Assembly: GCA_035644395.1 (NCBI GenBank)
Contig: DASQOR010000059.1
Location: forward strand, 124,001 to 188,000
Length of the DNA stretch: 64,000 nt
From: JBGPLJ01 sp035644395
GTDB taxonomy: Bacteria; Pseudomonadota; Gammaproteobacteria; Steroidobacterales; Steroidobacteraceae
Reading direction: 5' to 3'
Of this stretch, positions 41,904 through 52,823 are shown in pieces; positions within the stretch are counted from its first letter, which is position 1; each line of letters opens with the position of its first letter. The notes below the pieces were generated by a model that saw nothing but the letters and a program-made list of their open reading frames with translations, did not search any database and was not told where the DNA came from. The translations under genes and the position numbers were made by a program.

Positions 41904-41921
41904 GTTTGTCGACCGACCAAC
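41904..41921. promoter_or_regulatory. candidate TetR-type operator before the TonB receptor
   Basis: GTTTGTCGACCGACCAAC pairs with its own reverse complement at 14 of 18 positions, typical of TetR family operators. It ends 29 bases before the receptor ATG. No TetR gene is adjacent. Confidence 0.4.
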
Positions 41922-41950
41922 TATCTGATCGACACGGGAGAATCCAGAAT

Positions 41951-44206
<2,256 letters not shown>

Positions 44207-45433
44207 TCAGGCTTCGGCAGGTATTTTCAGAAAACCCCGAAAGCGCGCACGCCCACCCCGCGTGGGCGGCGCGGTGAGCCGATAACCCGGGAAGCGTTGC
44301 AGGAATCTCAGCACTGCGACGCTTCCTTCCAGGCGCGCCAGGCTCATCCCGGCACACTGATGAATGCCTGAACCGAAGGCGAGGTGCCGGTTCGGGTTGC
44401 GCGTAATGTCGAAGCGGTCGGGATCGGGAAAGCGCTCGGGGTCGCGGTTCGCGGCGCCGATTGCGAGTGTGACCGACGTGCGCGGCGCGAGCTCCTCCGC
44501 ACCGATCGTCACCGATTCCGTCGTCATTCGATTGCCGAGCTGATTCGAGCTTTCGACGCGCAACACCTCTTCGACCGCGGACTGGATGAGTGCCGGCTGG
44601 GCGAGCAGGGCGGCCCTCTGGTCCGGATGGCCAGCAAGGGTGACGAGGGCGTTGCCGATCAGGTTCGTCGTCGTCTCGTGGCCCGCATTCAGCAGGAAAA
44701 TGCAATTGTGGATGAGCTCCTGCGCGCCGAGGCGTTCGCCCTCCGGCTCGCCCTGGATCAAGCGCGTCAGCACGTCATGGCCCGGATCGCCGGGGTGTGC
44801 GCGCCGGTGCGCAATGAGTCCTTCAAGGTAAACGCTGAATTCCAACACGGCAGCATTGCCACGGGCCGCAACCTCTGCGCTCACAACGGGCTCGAGGGCG
44901 CCGAGGATCGCGAGCGACCAGCGCCGCAGCGGCCCGCGCTCGGCACGGGGCACGTCGAGGAGGTTGCCGATGATCTCGATGGGAATCGCCGCGGCGAAAT
45001 CCTCGATCAGGTCGACCTCGCGCTTCACGGCCATCGCGGCAAGCAGCCCCTCCACCAGCCGCACCAGGCCCGGTTCCAGTTCGAGCAGCGCCCGCGGAGC
45101 CATCGCGCCGTTGATGAGCCTGCGCACCCGGGTGTGGAGCGGCGGGTCGTTGAAGACGAGGCTCGTCGTGTGATGTTCGAAGAGCGGCGTGGCGCCGTAC
45201 TTCGGGCCGAATTCAAGCTTCTTGTCGGAGCTGAAGAGCTTCGGGTGCTTGTAGACGAACTCGACGTCGCGGTAGCGCGTGAGGAGCACGCCGCCGCCGG
45301 GGAGCCGCTTGACGGGCTCGTGCTCGCGCAGCGCCGCGTAGCAGGGGTAGGGGTCCTCGTAGAACTCGGCGGGCAGGCGCATGAGGTCGAAGTCGCGCGC
45401 GAGCTGCCTTGAGGTTGCCGTCGGCGGAGCCAT
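44207..45433 (-). CDS. cytochrome P450 (bacterial class I)
   Basis: 408 residues from ATG 45433. I-helix NAGHETTTN, K-helix ExxR as EEVLRVE (E-x2-R), the meander RDPERFPDPDRFDITR and the haem Cys loop LAFGSGIHQCAGMSLAR are all intact. Soluble, needs ferredoxin and reductase not found nearby. The frame stays open upstream to 45604, but that part is antisense to another ORF and not P450-like. The start codon overlaps in antisense the start of the SnoaL-like ORF (CATG at 45431-45434). Substrate unknown; CYP199-like demethylation or terpenoid hydroxylation are options. Confidence 0.9.
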   Translation of the reverse strand: MAPPTATSRQLARDFDLMRLPAEFYEDPYPCYAALREHEPVKRLPGGGVLLTRYRDVEFVYKHPKLFSSDKKLEFGPKYGATPLFEHHTTSLVFNDPPLHTRVRRLINGAMAPRALLELEPGLVRLVEGLLAAMAVKREVDLIEDFAAAIPIEIIGNLLDVPRAERGPLRRWSLAILGALEPVVSAEVAARGNAAVLEFSVYLEGLIAHRRAHPGDPGHDVLTRLIQGEPEGERLGAQELIHNCIFLLNAGHETTTNLIGNALVTLAGHPDQRAALLAQPALIQSAVEEVLRVESSNQLGNRMTTESVTIGAEELAPRTSVTLAIGAANRDPERFPDPDRFDITRNPNRHLAFGSGIHQCAGMSLARLEGSVAVLRFLQRFPGYRLTAPPTRGGRARFRGFLKIPAEA

Positions 45434-45677
45434 GACGCGCGATTCTGGCGGACTTGCCTTTGCACCGCCAGCCGGCGCGTCGACCGCGGGCGGCGCGGAA
45501 CTCGCGGCCTTCAAGGCGGCGATCCGGGCGCAGTACGACATGAAAGAGAAACCGTTCGCCATCCAGTTCCGGTGGGCAAAGGTTGACGGGCGGTGGATGG
45601 GCAAGGGAGACTTCTTCGGGAACGGAAACCTCCGGACCGGAAAACTGACACCGCCTCCAGCGCCGCCGGCCCCCTAG
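45432..45677 (+). CDS. shortened SnoaL/NTF2-like ORF, possible internal deletion
   Basis: 81 residues. The start AAFKAAIRAQYDMKEKPFA looks like the first helix of SnoaL-like proteins, and FRWAKVDGRWMGKGDFFG like their last two strands, but the roughly 60-70 residues normally between are missing, and the frame is kept across the join. It therefore seems a deletion derivative, either a decaying gene or a new small protein. The end is Pro-rich (TPPPAPPAP). It starts head-to-head with the P450 gene, sharing CATG, so both cannot have independent leaders. Family assignment is from pattern memory. Confidence 0.5.
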   Translation: MTRDSGGLAFAPPAGASTAGGAELAAFKAAIRAQYDMKEKPFAIQFRWAKVDGRWMGKGDFFGNGNLRTGKLTPPPAPPAP

Positions 45678-45710
45678 GCCGCGAACCTGCGCTCCGGGCC
45701 AGGGCGCAAG

Positions 45711-46889
45711 ATGCAACCAGTCGCCAAGCGGGTTCTCACGACACACGTCGGCAGCCTCATCCGGCCGCCCGCGCTCGTCGCGATGCTGCGGGACGCAGAT
45801 GCTGGCAAGACCGTCGACGAGGCCGCGCTCGGCGCGTGCCTGGAGTCCTCGGTCGCCGACATCGTGCGCGCGCAGTCGGATCTCGGCCTCGACATCATCA
45901 ACGACGGCGAATTCGGCAAGACCATCAGCTGGTCGCGCTACGTGCTGACGCGCATGAGCGGCCTCGAGCGGCGCGCGGCGCCCGCCGACCCCAATGCCAT
46001 GCCCAAGGGAATCTCGGGCAAGGACCGGCGCGACTTCGCGGAGTTCTACCAGGCCTACGACCGCACGCAGGGCTTTACCAGCATGACGGGCTGGACCGTC
46101 GTCGGTCCCGTGAAGTACACCGGTCAGGCCGCGATTGCGCGCGACATCGAAGATCTCCAGCGGGCACTCTGGGGCGTGCCGCATGCCGCGGCTTTCATGA
46201 CGGCCGTCGCGCCCGCAAGCGTCCTCCCGGATCGCGAGGATCGCCATTACCGGAGCGACGAGGAGTTCCTGGGCGCGGTGGCGGACGCCTTGCACGAGGA
46301 ATATCGCGCCATCGTGGATGCCGGATTCATCCTGCAGGTGGATGATGCGTATCTCGCAACCTACTACGACATCATCGTGCCGCCGGGCTCGATCGAGGAC
46401 TACCGGCGCTGGGCGGCGCTGCGCGTCGAGGCGCTCAACCACGCGCTGCGCGGCATTCCACCGGAGCGCACGCGCTATCACGTGTGCTGGGGAAGCTGGA
46501 ATGGGCCGCACGTCTCGGATGTCGGTTTCGAGGAAATCGCGGACCTGGTGCTCAAGGTCAATGTCGGCGCGTATGCGCTCGAAATGGGCAATCCGCGGCA
46601 TGAGCATGAATGGCGCGTCTGGGAAAACGTGAAACTGCCCGAGGGCAAGGTGCTCATCCCGGGCGTCATCAGCCATTCGACCAATGTCGTCGAACATCCG
46701 AAGCTCGTCGCCGAGCGCATCACGCGCCTCGCGCGGCTTGTCGGCAGGGAAAACGTCATGGCCGGCACCGACTGCGGCTTTGCGCAAGGCCCGTTCGTGC
46801 AGCGCGTGCATCCGAGCATCATGTGGGCGAAGCTCGGCGCGCTGGTGGAGGGTGCAAGACTCGCAACCGGGGAGCTGTGGACAGAATGA
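45711..46889 (+). CDS. MetE-like cobalamin-independent methyltransferase core
   Basis: 392 residues resembling the C-terminal catalytic half of MetE (full MetE is about 760). The N-terminal TTHVGSLIRP and DIINDGEFGK are typical of the short family. Zinc ligands are present: His and Cys in YHVCWGS, Glu in LEMGNPRHEHE, and the last Cys in AGTDCGF. Short MetE-like proteins act as methyltransferases or as coenzyme M epoxyalkane transferases. The stop overlaps the cytochrome gene (ATGA). In this setting it may move methyl groups released from methoxy-aromatics, but that is inference. Confidence 0.82.
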   Translation: MQPVAKRVLTTHVGSLIRPPALVAMLRDADAGKTVDEAALGACLESSVADIVRAQSDLGLDIINDGEFGKTISWSRYVLTRMSGLERRAAPADPNAMPKGISGKDRRDFAEFYQAYDRTQGFTSMTGWTVVGPVKYTGQAAIARDIEDLQRALWGVPHAAAFMTAVAPASVLPDREDRHYRSDEEFLGAVADALHEEYRAIVDAGFILQVDDAYLATYYDIIVPPGSIEDYRRWAALRVEALNHALRGIPPERTRYHVCWGSWNGPHVSDVGFEEIADLVLKVNVGAYALEMGNPRHEHEWRVWENVKLPEGKVLIPGVISHSTNVVEHPKLVAERITRLARLVGRENVMAGTDCGFAQGPFVQRVHPSIMWAKLGALVEGARLATGELWTE

Positions 46890-47854
46890 TCCGGAAGCTC
46901 TTCATCGTTGTCGTGCTTGGCATCGTCGTTTCGCTCGCCGGCCTCGCGGCCTGGACCGAGTACGCCTGGAACCGGAAGTTCGACGCGCCGTATCCGGCGA
47001 TTCACGCGAGCACCGACCGGACCGTGGTCGCACGCGGGCAATATCTCGCGTTCGGCCCTGCGCATTGCGCGGGTTGCCACGTCTCGCCCCAGGATGAGGC
47101 CAGGCTCCAGGCCGGCGAAACACCGCCGCTCTCGGGCGGCGTCGAGTTTCCGCTTGGCGATCTCGGCACGATCGGGTCGCCGAACATCACGCCGGACGCG
47201 GCCACCGGCATCGGCCGGCGGAGCGACGGCGAAATCGCCCGTGTCATCCGCTACAGCGTGCATGCGGACGGCCGCGCGCTGCTGCCATTCATGGAGTTTC
47301 AGACGCTGAGCGACTCGGACCTGACGGCGCTGGTTTCATTCCTGCGTTCGCAGGCTCCCGTGTCGCACGCCGTCGCGCCTTTCGCCGTGAAGACGAAGGG
47401 CATGGTCGCGCTCGCGTTCTTCGTAAAGCCGATCGGCCCCAAGTCGACGCCCGCCGCGGAACCACCGCCGGCGTCGGATGTGCTCGCGTACGGCGGCTAT
47501 CTCGTCGAATCCGTTGCGCAATGTGCGGGCTGCCATACGAATCGCAGCATGACCGACGGCTCCTACACCGGCCCGCGCCTTGCGGGCGGATGGGCGAAGG
47601 AGTCGGACAGCCATCCGGGCGTGACGCTCGTAACGCCGAACCTCACGCCGGATCCGGACACGGGGCGCATCGCAAGATGGAGCGAGGATGATTTCGTGCA
47701 GCGCTTTCGCGCCGGCAAGCTCGTGCCGGAGTCCGACATGCCCTGGGCGCTCTTCGCCCACATGACCGATGACGATTTGCGCGCCGTGTACCGCTATCTG
47801 CGCAGCCTGGCGCCGGTCAGGAACGATACCGGGGAGAGTGTGAGACGAAAGTAG
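46886..47854 (+). CDS. membrane-anchored dihaem cytochrome c
   Basis: 322 residues. An N-terminal anchor (LFIVVVLGIVVSLAGLAAW) is followed by two cytochrome c domains with C-A-G-C-H at about residues 61 and 213; axial Met candidates are in LPFMEF and ESDMPWALF. This matches cytochromes that serve alcohol or aldehyde dehydrogenases. Translationally coupled to the MetE-like gene. Partner enzyme not obvious; could feed electrons from an oxidation in this cluster. Confidence 0.87.
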   Translation: MIRKLFIVVVLGIVVSLAGLAAWTEYAWNRKFDAPYPAIHASTDRTVVARGQYLAFGPAHCAGCHVSPQDEARLQAGETPPLSGGVEFPLGDLGTIGSPNITPDAATGIGRRSDGEIARVIRYSVHADGRALLPFMEFQTLSDSDLTALVSFLRSQAPVSHAVAPFAVKTKGMVALAFFVKPIGPKSTPAAEPPPASDVLAYGGYLVESVAQCAGCHTNRSMTDGSYTGPRLAGGWAKESDSHPGVTLVTPNLTPDPDTGRIARWSEDDFVQRFRAGKLVPESDMPWALFAHMTDDDLRAVYRYLRSLAPVRNDTGESVRRK

Positions 47855-47870
47855 GTTGGAGGAAGCAGCA

Positions 47871-48173
47871 ATGGAACTCTTCATCTTCGCGTGTTTTCAC
47901 GCGCAGGCCGGGCTCGAAGGCGCGGTGGAGGCATCGATTCGCGAGGTCGCCGGCCCGACGCGCAAGGAACCGGGTTGTCTCGACTACTCCGGTTGCCGCG
48001 CCGAGACCGACCCGCGTCTCTTCCTGATCTACTCGCGCTGGATCGACGAGGCGGCCTTCATCGCGCACGCGGGGCTTCCACATACCGTGCGCTTCATCGA
48101 GCGCGTGCAGCGGCTGATCGATCATCCGCTCGATGTCACGCATGCGCGGAAATTTGCGCCCGCGCCCAGCTGA
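47871..48173 (+). CDS. ABM-domain (YgiN-like) monooxygenase
   Basis: 100 residues, ATG 47871 with GGAGG 8 bases upstream. Antibiotic biosynthesis monooxygenase fold: MELFIFACFHAQAGLEGAVE, then KEPGCLDYSGC and FLIYSRWIDEAAFIAHAGLP. Cofactor-free monooxygenases of this type oxidise quinols or aromatic intermediates as dimers. It starts 16 bases after the cytochrome stop and is likely the last gene of the MetE-like operon. Confidence 0.85.
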   Translation: MELFIFACFHAQAGLEGAVEASIREVAGPTRKEPGCLDYSGCRAETDPRLFLIYSRWIDEAAFIAHAGLPHTVRFIERVQRLIDHPLDVTHARKFAPAPS

Positions 48174-48188
48174 CCGCGGGTCGACCGC

Positions 48189-48222
48189 CCAAACCGGGTA
48201 GCCCGCGCATCCAAATTGGGTA
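48189..48222 (+). promoter_or_regulatory. direct repeats CCAAAYYGGGTA, two helical turns apart
   Basis: CCAAACCGGGTA (48189-48200) and CCAAATTGGGTA (48211-48222), 10 of 12 identical, start to start 22 bases. They lie 82-115 bases upstream of the secreted protein at 48304, next to which a LuxR/ATPase regulator is encoded; probably an activator site. Confidence 0.5.
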
Positions 48223-48303
48223 ATTCTGCCGATTCGGCCGCGCGTCGCGCGCGGCACGATGCACCCTGCTCGATGACTTCAACCAGCAGGGGAGATCACC
48301 AAG

Positions 48304-48840
48304 ATGAATCGCATAGGGAAGGCTGCTTGTCTCGTGGCGGGCGTGGCGCCACTCGCATTCGCAACAGGGAGCGCGCACGGCACCGGTTTCGGCAATGACC
48401 TTTTCGACGTCGGCGAAGTCCGCGAATCAACCGGGGCGTTCCACAACATTCCGCTCGCTCAGGCGGGTGGTTACGCACTGCTCCCCGGGCTCGACAACTG
48501 TTTCGACAATCCGGGTGTCGGCGGCATGGGCGTTCACTACATCAACTCGCAGCTGCTCAACGACATGGTGCTCGATCCGGACCAGCCGCAAGCGATGGTG
48601 TATGCGCGCGGGCCGGACGGCGCGCAGCGGCTCGTGGCGGTCGAATACATCATTCCGGCCGCACCCTGGGATGCGACCCATTCGAGGGCGCCGAAACTCG
48701 CCGGCATGACGATGCACCTCGAGACCGATCTCGGCGTTTACGTGCTGCACGCCTGGATCTGGTACGACAATCCGGCCGGGTTCTTCAAGGACTGGAACCC
48801 GCGCATCAACCAGTGCGTGCAGACCTCCCGACGTTCGTGA
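48304..48840 (+). CDS. secreted hypothetical protein
   Basis: 178 residues with signal peptide (to about residue 25). The mature protein contains LLPGLDNCFDNPGVGGMGVH, RLVAVEYIIPAAPWD and TDLGVYVLHAWIWYDNPAGF with two Cys; no named domain recognised, though the ending WYDNPAGFFKDWNPRI is of a kind seen in uncharacterised exported proteins. Control is likely by the repeats at 48189-48222. Convergent with the LuxR/ATPase gene, 23 bases between stops. Confidence 0.7.
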   Translation: MNRIGKAACLVAGVAPLAFATGSAHGTGFGNDLFDVGEVRESTGAFHNIPLAQAGGYALLPGLDNCFDNPGVGGMGVHYINSQLLNDMVLDPDQPQAMVYARGPDGAQRLVAVEYIIPAAPWDATHSRAPKLAGMTMHLETDLGVYVLHAWIWYDNPAGFFKDWNPRINQCVQTSRRS

Positions 48841-48863
48841 GGAGATCGTCCGCGGCAGCCAGC

Positions 48864-51491
48864 TTACGTTCTGTCAGTGGACTGCTTGCGTGCCATCGCG
48901 ACGGCCTCCGTGCGCGATGGCACGCCAAGCTTCGCAAGGATCGCCGACACGTGATGGTCGACCGTCTTGGTCGAGAGGTAGAGGCGCCTCGCGATGGCGG
49001 AATTGCGCAGACCCTCTGAAACGAGTGCCAGGGTTTGCGCCTCGCGGCGCGTCAGGCCGAGGGGGTTGTGCCGCGTTGTCGTGCGCGCCCCGCGCGGAAT
49101 GCAGCGCACGCCCTGCGAGCGCATCTGCCTGCGAAGCGCTTGTGCCGCCGGGGCGGCGCCGAGTTGTTCCAGTATGCCGAGCGCAGCGCGCTGCTCGGAC
49201 TCGCCGCCGAACCGTCCGAGCAGGGTCGCCTCCTCATACGGGCAGCCGAGCGACTTCCATGTGCGGGCCGCCCCCTGCCAGTCGCCCGCGATCTCCAGGG
49301 CATACGGCTCGGCAATCTGCGTCGGGCGGACGTCCAGCGCGTCCATGCGCCAGAGCCAGACCGCGAGCTCGCCGTTCATGCGCGGATCCCTGCGCTGGCG
49401 TGCAAGCTCGTAGACAGGGCGCACTTCGCGCACGACGGCCTGCGGATCGCCGGCAAGCCACGCGGCCTCCGCCTTGACGGCGGCGAGTGTGCCAAGACGT
49501 TGCAGCTCCGGCTTCGCGCCGGCGAGCGCCCGGGCTTCATCGAGCGGCGCACGCGCATCGAGATCGCCGCGCCGAATGCGCAGGTGCCCGAGTATTCGCA
49601 GCGCAGGGATGCGGGTGACGGGCGAGGTCCCGGGACGGCGGAGCACGGCTTCGAGATCCTCGCTCGCCGCGTGCCACTCGCCTTGTTCGAACCGCATGCG
49701 CCCGCGATACGCCAGCAGGTAATCGCGCGAGAAGTCGAGATCGCGCTCCTCGCAATACGCGAGCCCTGCGCCGAAATAGCGCGAGGCCTCGCTGTATTGC
49801 CGGCGGGAGACTGCCATCGCCGCGAGGTTGGTGTACGCACTCGCCACCTGCTCGTGCGAACCGTCCGCCAGCGCGAGCTTGAGGCCGCGATCGAGATCGG
49901 TCCACCCGGACGTATCACCGCCGATGAGCCGAATGGTGCCGAGCGTAGTCAGGGCGTCGCTCAGGATGCGGTTGTTCGCGCACCGCCCGGCGAGGGCAAT
50001 GGCACGCTGCGCCCACTCGGCGCCGGGTTCGGCCTCATGAGCCTCCATGGCGAGTTCGGCGAGCGCGCAGTACGCCATCGCAAGCTCGGCGCCCGGCGGC
50101 AGCGATTCCAGCCGGCAGACGGCATCGATTCCATACCGGCGGGCCTCGTCGCTGCGGCCCGCATACCAGGCGAGCCGGGACAGCCAGCACAGGGCATCGC
50201 CTTCCTTCAGGCGGTCCTGCGCGGCGCGCCAGTATTCGAGCACCGACCGTTGAGCCTCGATAGCCGCCTCGCATCGACCCGTCAGGTAACACTCGTAGGA
50301 CAGTCGTTCCTGCAAGCGCACACGGTCCTGCGGGCTGGCGTCCTGCGCATGGCGGAGTGCCATCACGTAATGCGACACCGCTTCGCGGTGTGCACCGACC
50401 GTGGCGGCCTGCGCAGCTGCCGCCGGCGCGAATCGCAGTACATCCTGCGCCCGGCGTGCGCCCGCCGCGTGATGAGCGAGGCGCGCGGTCGCGATCGCCG
50501 GCCGTGCGGCAAGCACGGCGAGCACGCGCGAGTGCAGGCTCTGCTGGTGCAGCGGCGACAGCGAATCCTCGAGAGCGCGGCGTGCAAGCTCGTGGCGAAA
50601 GGCGAGTGAGCCGTCGTCGTGGCGCAGCATGCCGATGGCGAGGCAGCTGTCGATGGTGGATGCCTGCGGCGCGGCCGCCTCATCGAGCAGCCAGTGTTCC
50701 GTCCGGCCCGGCACGACCGAGACCAGTTCCGCGAGTTCACGCGCCGCCGGTGGCAGCCTTGCGACGCGCGCGAGAACGGCATCGCGAACCGTCGCCGGAA
50801 TGCTGTCGGCATCCGCCGCCAGGACTTCCGTGACGAAGAACGGATTGCCACCGGTGATGCCGTACAGGTCCTGCGACGATCGGCCGGCACGGGCCGCCAG
50901 CGTCGCGACCGCGGACTCCGAAAGCGGCGCGAGCGCGAGACGATGCGTGTGCGCGCGTGGCAGATCGCCGATGACGAATCGCAGGGGATGTCGCGGGCCG
51001 ATCTCTTCATCGCGATAGCTGAGGGCAAGCATGACGCAGGTGCGGTGAATTCGCCGCCCGAGGTACTTGACGAGGTCCAGCGTCGCTTCATCGGCCCATT
51101 GCATGTCCTCGAACACCACGAGCGCAGGCGCGCTCGAGAGATCGTCCAGCAGTGCGTGGAAGATGACGTCGCGGCTCACATCGGCCGCGGCGGCCGCGGA
51201 GAGTGCACCTGGAATCTGTCGCGCGATGTCGTGAAGAGGCGCGAGCGGCCGGGGCGTGAACAGCGCGTCGCAGGCGCCCCAGAGTACGCGCACACGACAG
51301 TGTTGCTTTGCGAAGTCGTGGAGGAGCGACGTCTTTCCAACGCCAGCTTCCCCGCGGACGAGCGCCATGCAGCCGGCGTGTTCCACCGCGGCGCCGAGCC
51401 ATTGCTTCAGGTCCGCTAGATCCCGTTCACGCTCGAGCAATTCCGTGAGTGGACGGCTTGAGGGAGGGAGGCGTGTGCGCTCACGGTGCAT
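48864..51491 (-). CDS. large ATP-binding LuxR regulator (LAL type)
   Basis: About 875 residues. N-terminal ATPase with Walker A GEAGVGKTS (about residue 46) and Walker B ALVVFEDMQWADE; a long TPR-like middle; C-terminal LuxR helix-turn-helix LTRREAQTLALVSEG then RRLYLSTKTVDHHVSAILAK. LAL regulators respond to small molecules. The frame extends upstream to a TTG at 51644, but that leader is not regulator-like; ATG 51491 is preferred, though neither has a good ribosome site. Neighbours are the secreted protein (convergent) and the GST operon (same strand). It may activate the promoter with the CCAAAYYGGGTA repeats. Confidence 0.87.
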   Translation of the reverse strand: MHRERTRLPPSSRPLTELLERERDLADLKQWLGAAVEHAGCMALVRGEAGVGKTSLLHDFAKQHCRVRVLWGACDALFTPRPLAPLHDIARQIPGALSAAAAADVSRDVIFHALLDDLSSAPALVVFEDMQWADEATLDLVKYLGRRIHRTCVMLALSYRDEEIGPRHPLRFVIGDLPRAHTHRLALAPLSESAVATLAARAGRSSQDLYGITGGNPFFVTEVLAADADSIPATVRDAVLARVARLPPAARELAELVSVVPGRTEHWLLDEAAAPQASTIDSCLAIGMLRHDDGSLAFRHELARRALEDSLSPLHQQSLHSRVLAVLAARPAIATARLAHHAAGARRAQDVLRFAPAAAAQAATVGAHREAVSHYVMALRHAQDASPQDRVRLQERLSYECYLTGRCEAAIEAQRSVLEYWRAAQDRLKEGDALCWLSRLAWYAGRSDEARRYGIDAVCRLESLPPGAELAMAYCALAELAMEAHEAEPGAEWAQRAIALAGRCANNRILSDALTTLGTIRLIGGDTSGWTDLDRGLKLALADGSHEQVASAYTNLAAMAVSRRQYSEASRYFGAGLAYCEERDLDFSRDYLLAYRGRMRFEQGEWHAASEDLEAVLRRPGTSPVTRIPALRILGHLRIRRGDLDARAPLDEARALAGAKPELQRLGTLAAVKAEAAWLAGDPQAVVREVRPVYELARQRRDPRMNGELAVWLWRMDALDVRPTQIAEPYALEIAGDWQGAARTWKSLGCPYEEATLLGRFGGESEQRAALGILEQLGAAPAAQALRRQMRSQGVRCIPRGARTTTRHNPLGLTRREAQTLALVSEGLRNSAIARRLYLSTKTVDHHVSAILAKLGVPSRTEAVAMARKQSTDRT

Positions 51492-51656
51492 CGCGGCGAG
51501 GTACCCGGTGCTGGCGTTATGAAGTTTCTCCGCGGATACAGCATCCCCCCGGCCGCCGGGGCCGTCTTGAATCTCATCTGAAAGCTTCCTGAAAGTAGGC
51601 TCGGCCCCGGCCGACCCGCACGACGAAGGCCGCCGGCCTTGCAAATGGTCGACGCA
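51492..51656. other. leader region upstream of the LAL regulator
   Basis: Holds a GC-rich hairpin CCCCGG-CCG-CCGGGG near 51547, possibly in the 5' leader of the regulator transcript or a terminator for the GST gene ending at 51657. Confidence 0.3.
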
Positions 51657-52307
51657 TCAAGCCGCTGCGGCGGGCGCCGCCGCCTCGGCAAGCGTGCGCT
51701 GCCAGGCGGGCAGGGCGTTCAGCGCCGCGAACCAGCGGCGGATCTCCGCGTACGGAGCGAGTGGAATACCCGCAGGTCCCGCAATGTTAAGCGCGGCGCC
51801 GATCGAGAAGTCCGCGAGCGAAAGCGCGTTGCCGGCAATGAACGAACGGCCCTTGAGATGGCCGTCGAGCACGCGGGCATTGCGTTCGAAGGGTTCCTGC
51901 ACTTTCTCGAGCGCGGCACGATCCGGCTCCATGATGCCCATCAGATGCCGCTTGACGAAGTTCTCGAAGATGAACACGGCGCAGTTCGGGTCCCAGTGCG
52001 CAAGATTCCAGAACTGCCAGCGCGTCACGTCGAGCCGGGCCCGGTCGTCCTTCGGCAGGAGATTCGCTTCGGGCTTCTGCAGGGCGAGGTACTGGATGAT
52101 CGCTTCGGATTCCCACAGCACCCAGTCACCGTCCTTCATGGTCGGCATGCGCATGTTGGGATTCATGGCGGCGTAGTCGCTTGCCTTGTGTGCGCCCTGG
52201 CGCATGTCGAGGAAGCGGATCTGGCAGTCGAGCCCCAGGTGATTGGCGACCGCCATCACTTTGAAGGCCCGGGGGCTCGGAGGAAATACGTAGAGCTCGA
52301 TCGACAT
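51657..52307 (-). CDS. glutathione S-transferase
   Basis: 216 residues: thioredoxin-like domain with the active-site Ser region PPSPRAFKV and the glutathione loop MPTMKDGDWVLWESEAIIQY, then an all-helical domain with LSLADFSIG (N-capping Asp). It is a theta/beta-like GST of usual length. Third gene of an ArsR-SRPBCC-GST operon, 30 bases after the SRPBCC gene, so it is probably part of a response to an organic or electrophilic compound. Confidence 0.9.
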   Translation of the reverse strand: MSIELYVFPPSPRAFKVMAVANHLGLDCQIRFLDMRQGAHKASDYAAMNPNMRMPTMKDGDWVLWESEAIIQYLALQKPEANLLPKDDRARLDVTRWQFWNLAHWDPNCAVFIFENFVKRHLMGIMEPDRAALEKVQEPFERNARVLDGHLKGRSFIAGNALSLADFSIGAALNIAGPAGIPLAPYAEIRRWFAALNALPAWQRTLAEAAAPAAAA

Positions 52308-52337
52308 GGGCGTCTCCTTGTTGTGTTCGCTGAAGTT

Positions 52338-52817
52338 TCAGTCGTGCTTGCCGGCGACCGCCTGCGAGTAGAGGGCGAGCAGGCCCGGCCAGCCGTTGTC
52401 GACATCGTTGCGCATTTTCGCACCGTCCGCGGGGCCCATGCGATCGAAGTCGCGATGTTCCACTTCCACCCGCGTCCGTTCCGGGCCTTCTTCGATGAAG
52501 CGGACCTCGATCTCGGAGAGGGAGGATTGCGCCGGCTTCCACTGCGCCGTGACCTCCCAGCTGAAGACGACGCGGCGGTTCGGCTCCCACACGAGCACGT
52601 GGCCGGGGCTGCATTCGCTCCCATCCTGGTGCCTCGTGCGCCAGCGCCCGCCGACGAAGGGCTCGATGATCGATTCGACGAGCGGGGCGGTGCCGATGCC
52701 ATGCGATTTCGGCCACCATGAGTCGATGCGCGCGGTGAAGACCTCGAAGGCGGTGGCGACGTCGGCGCCGACGACGAGACTCTTTCGCACCGGGGCGATG
52801 GCGACGGTTCGATTCAT
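52338..52817 (-). CDS. SRPBCC/AHSA1 domain protein
   Basis: 159 residues with the START-like fold of the AHSA1 family: FEVFTARIDSWWPKSHGIGT, FVGGRWRTRHQDG, VVFSWEVTAQW and TRVEVEHRDFDRMG. It binds hydrophobic ligands. ArsR regulator plus AHSA1 gene is a very common bacterial pair. Lies 6 bases after the ArsR gene. Confidence 0.9.
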   Translation of the reverse strand: MNRTVAIAPVRKSLVVGADVATAFEVFTARIDSWWPKSHGIGTAPLVESIIEPFVGGRWRTRHQDGSECSPGHVLVWEPNRRVVFSWEVTAQWKPAQSSLSEIEVRFIEEGPERTRVEVEHRDFDRMGPADGAKMRNDVDNGWPGLLALYSQAVAGKHD

Positions 52818-52823
52818 GCGGGT

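Noticed and set aside
45381..45604. N-terminal extension of the P450 up to 45604
   Set aside because: The added residues are antisense to the SnoaL-like ORF and do not resemble any P450 N-terminus; ATG 45433 fits the family.
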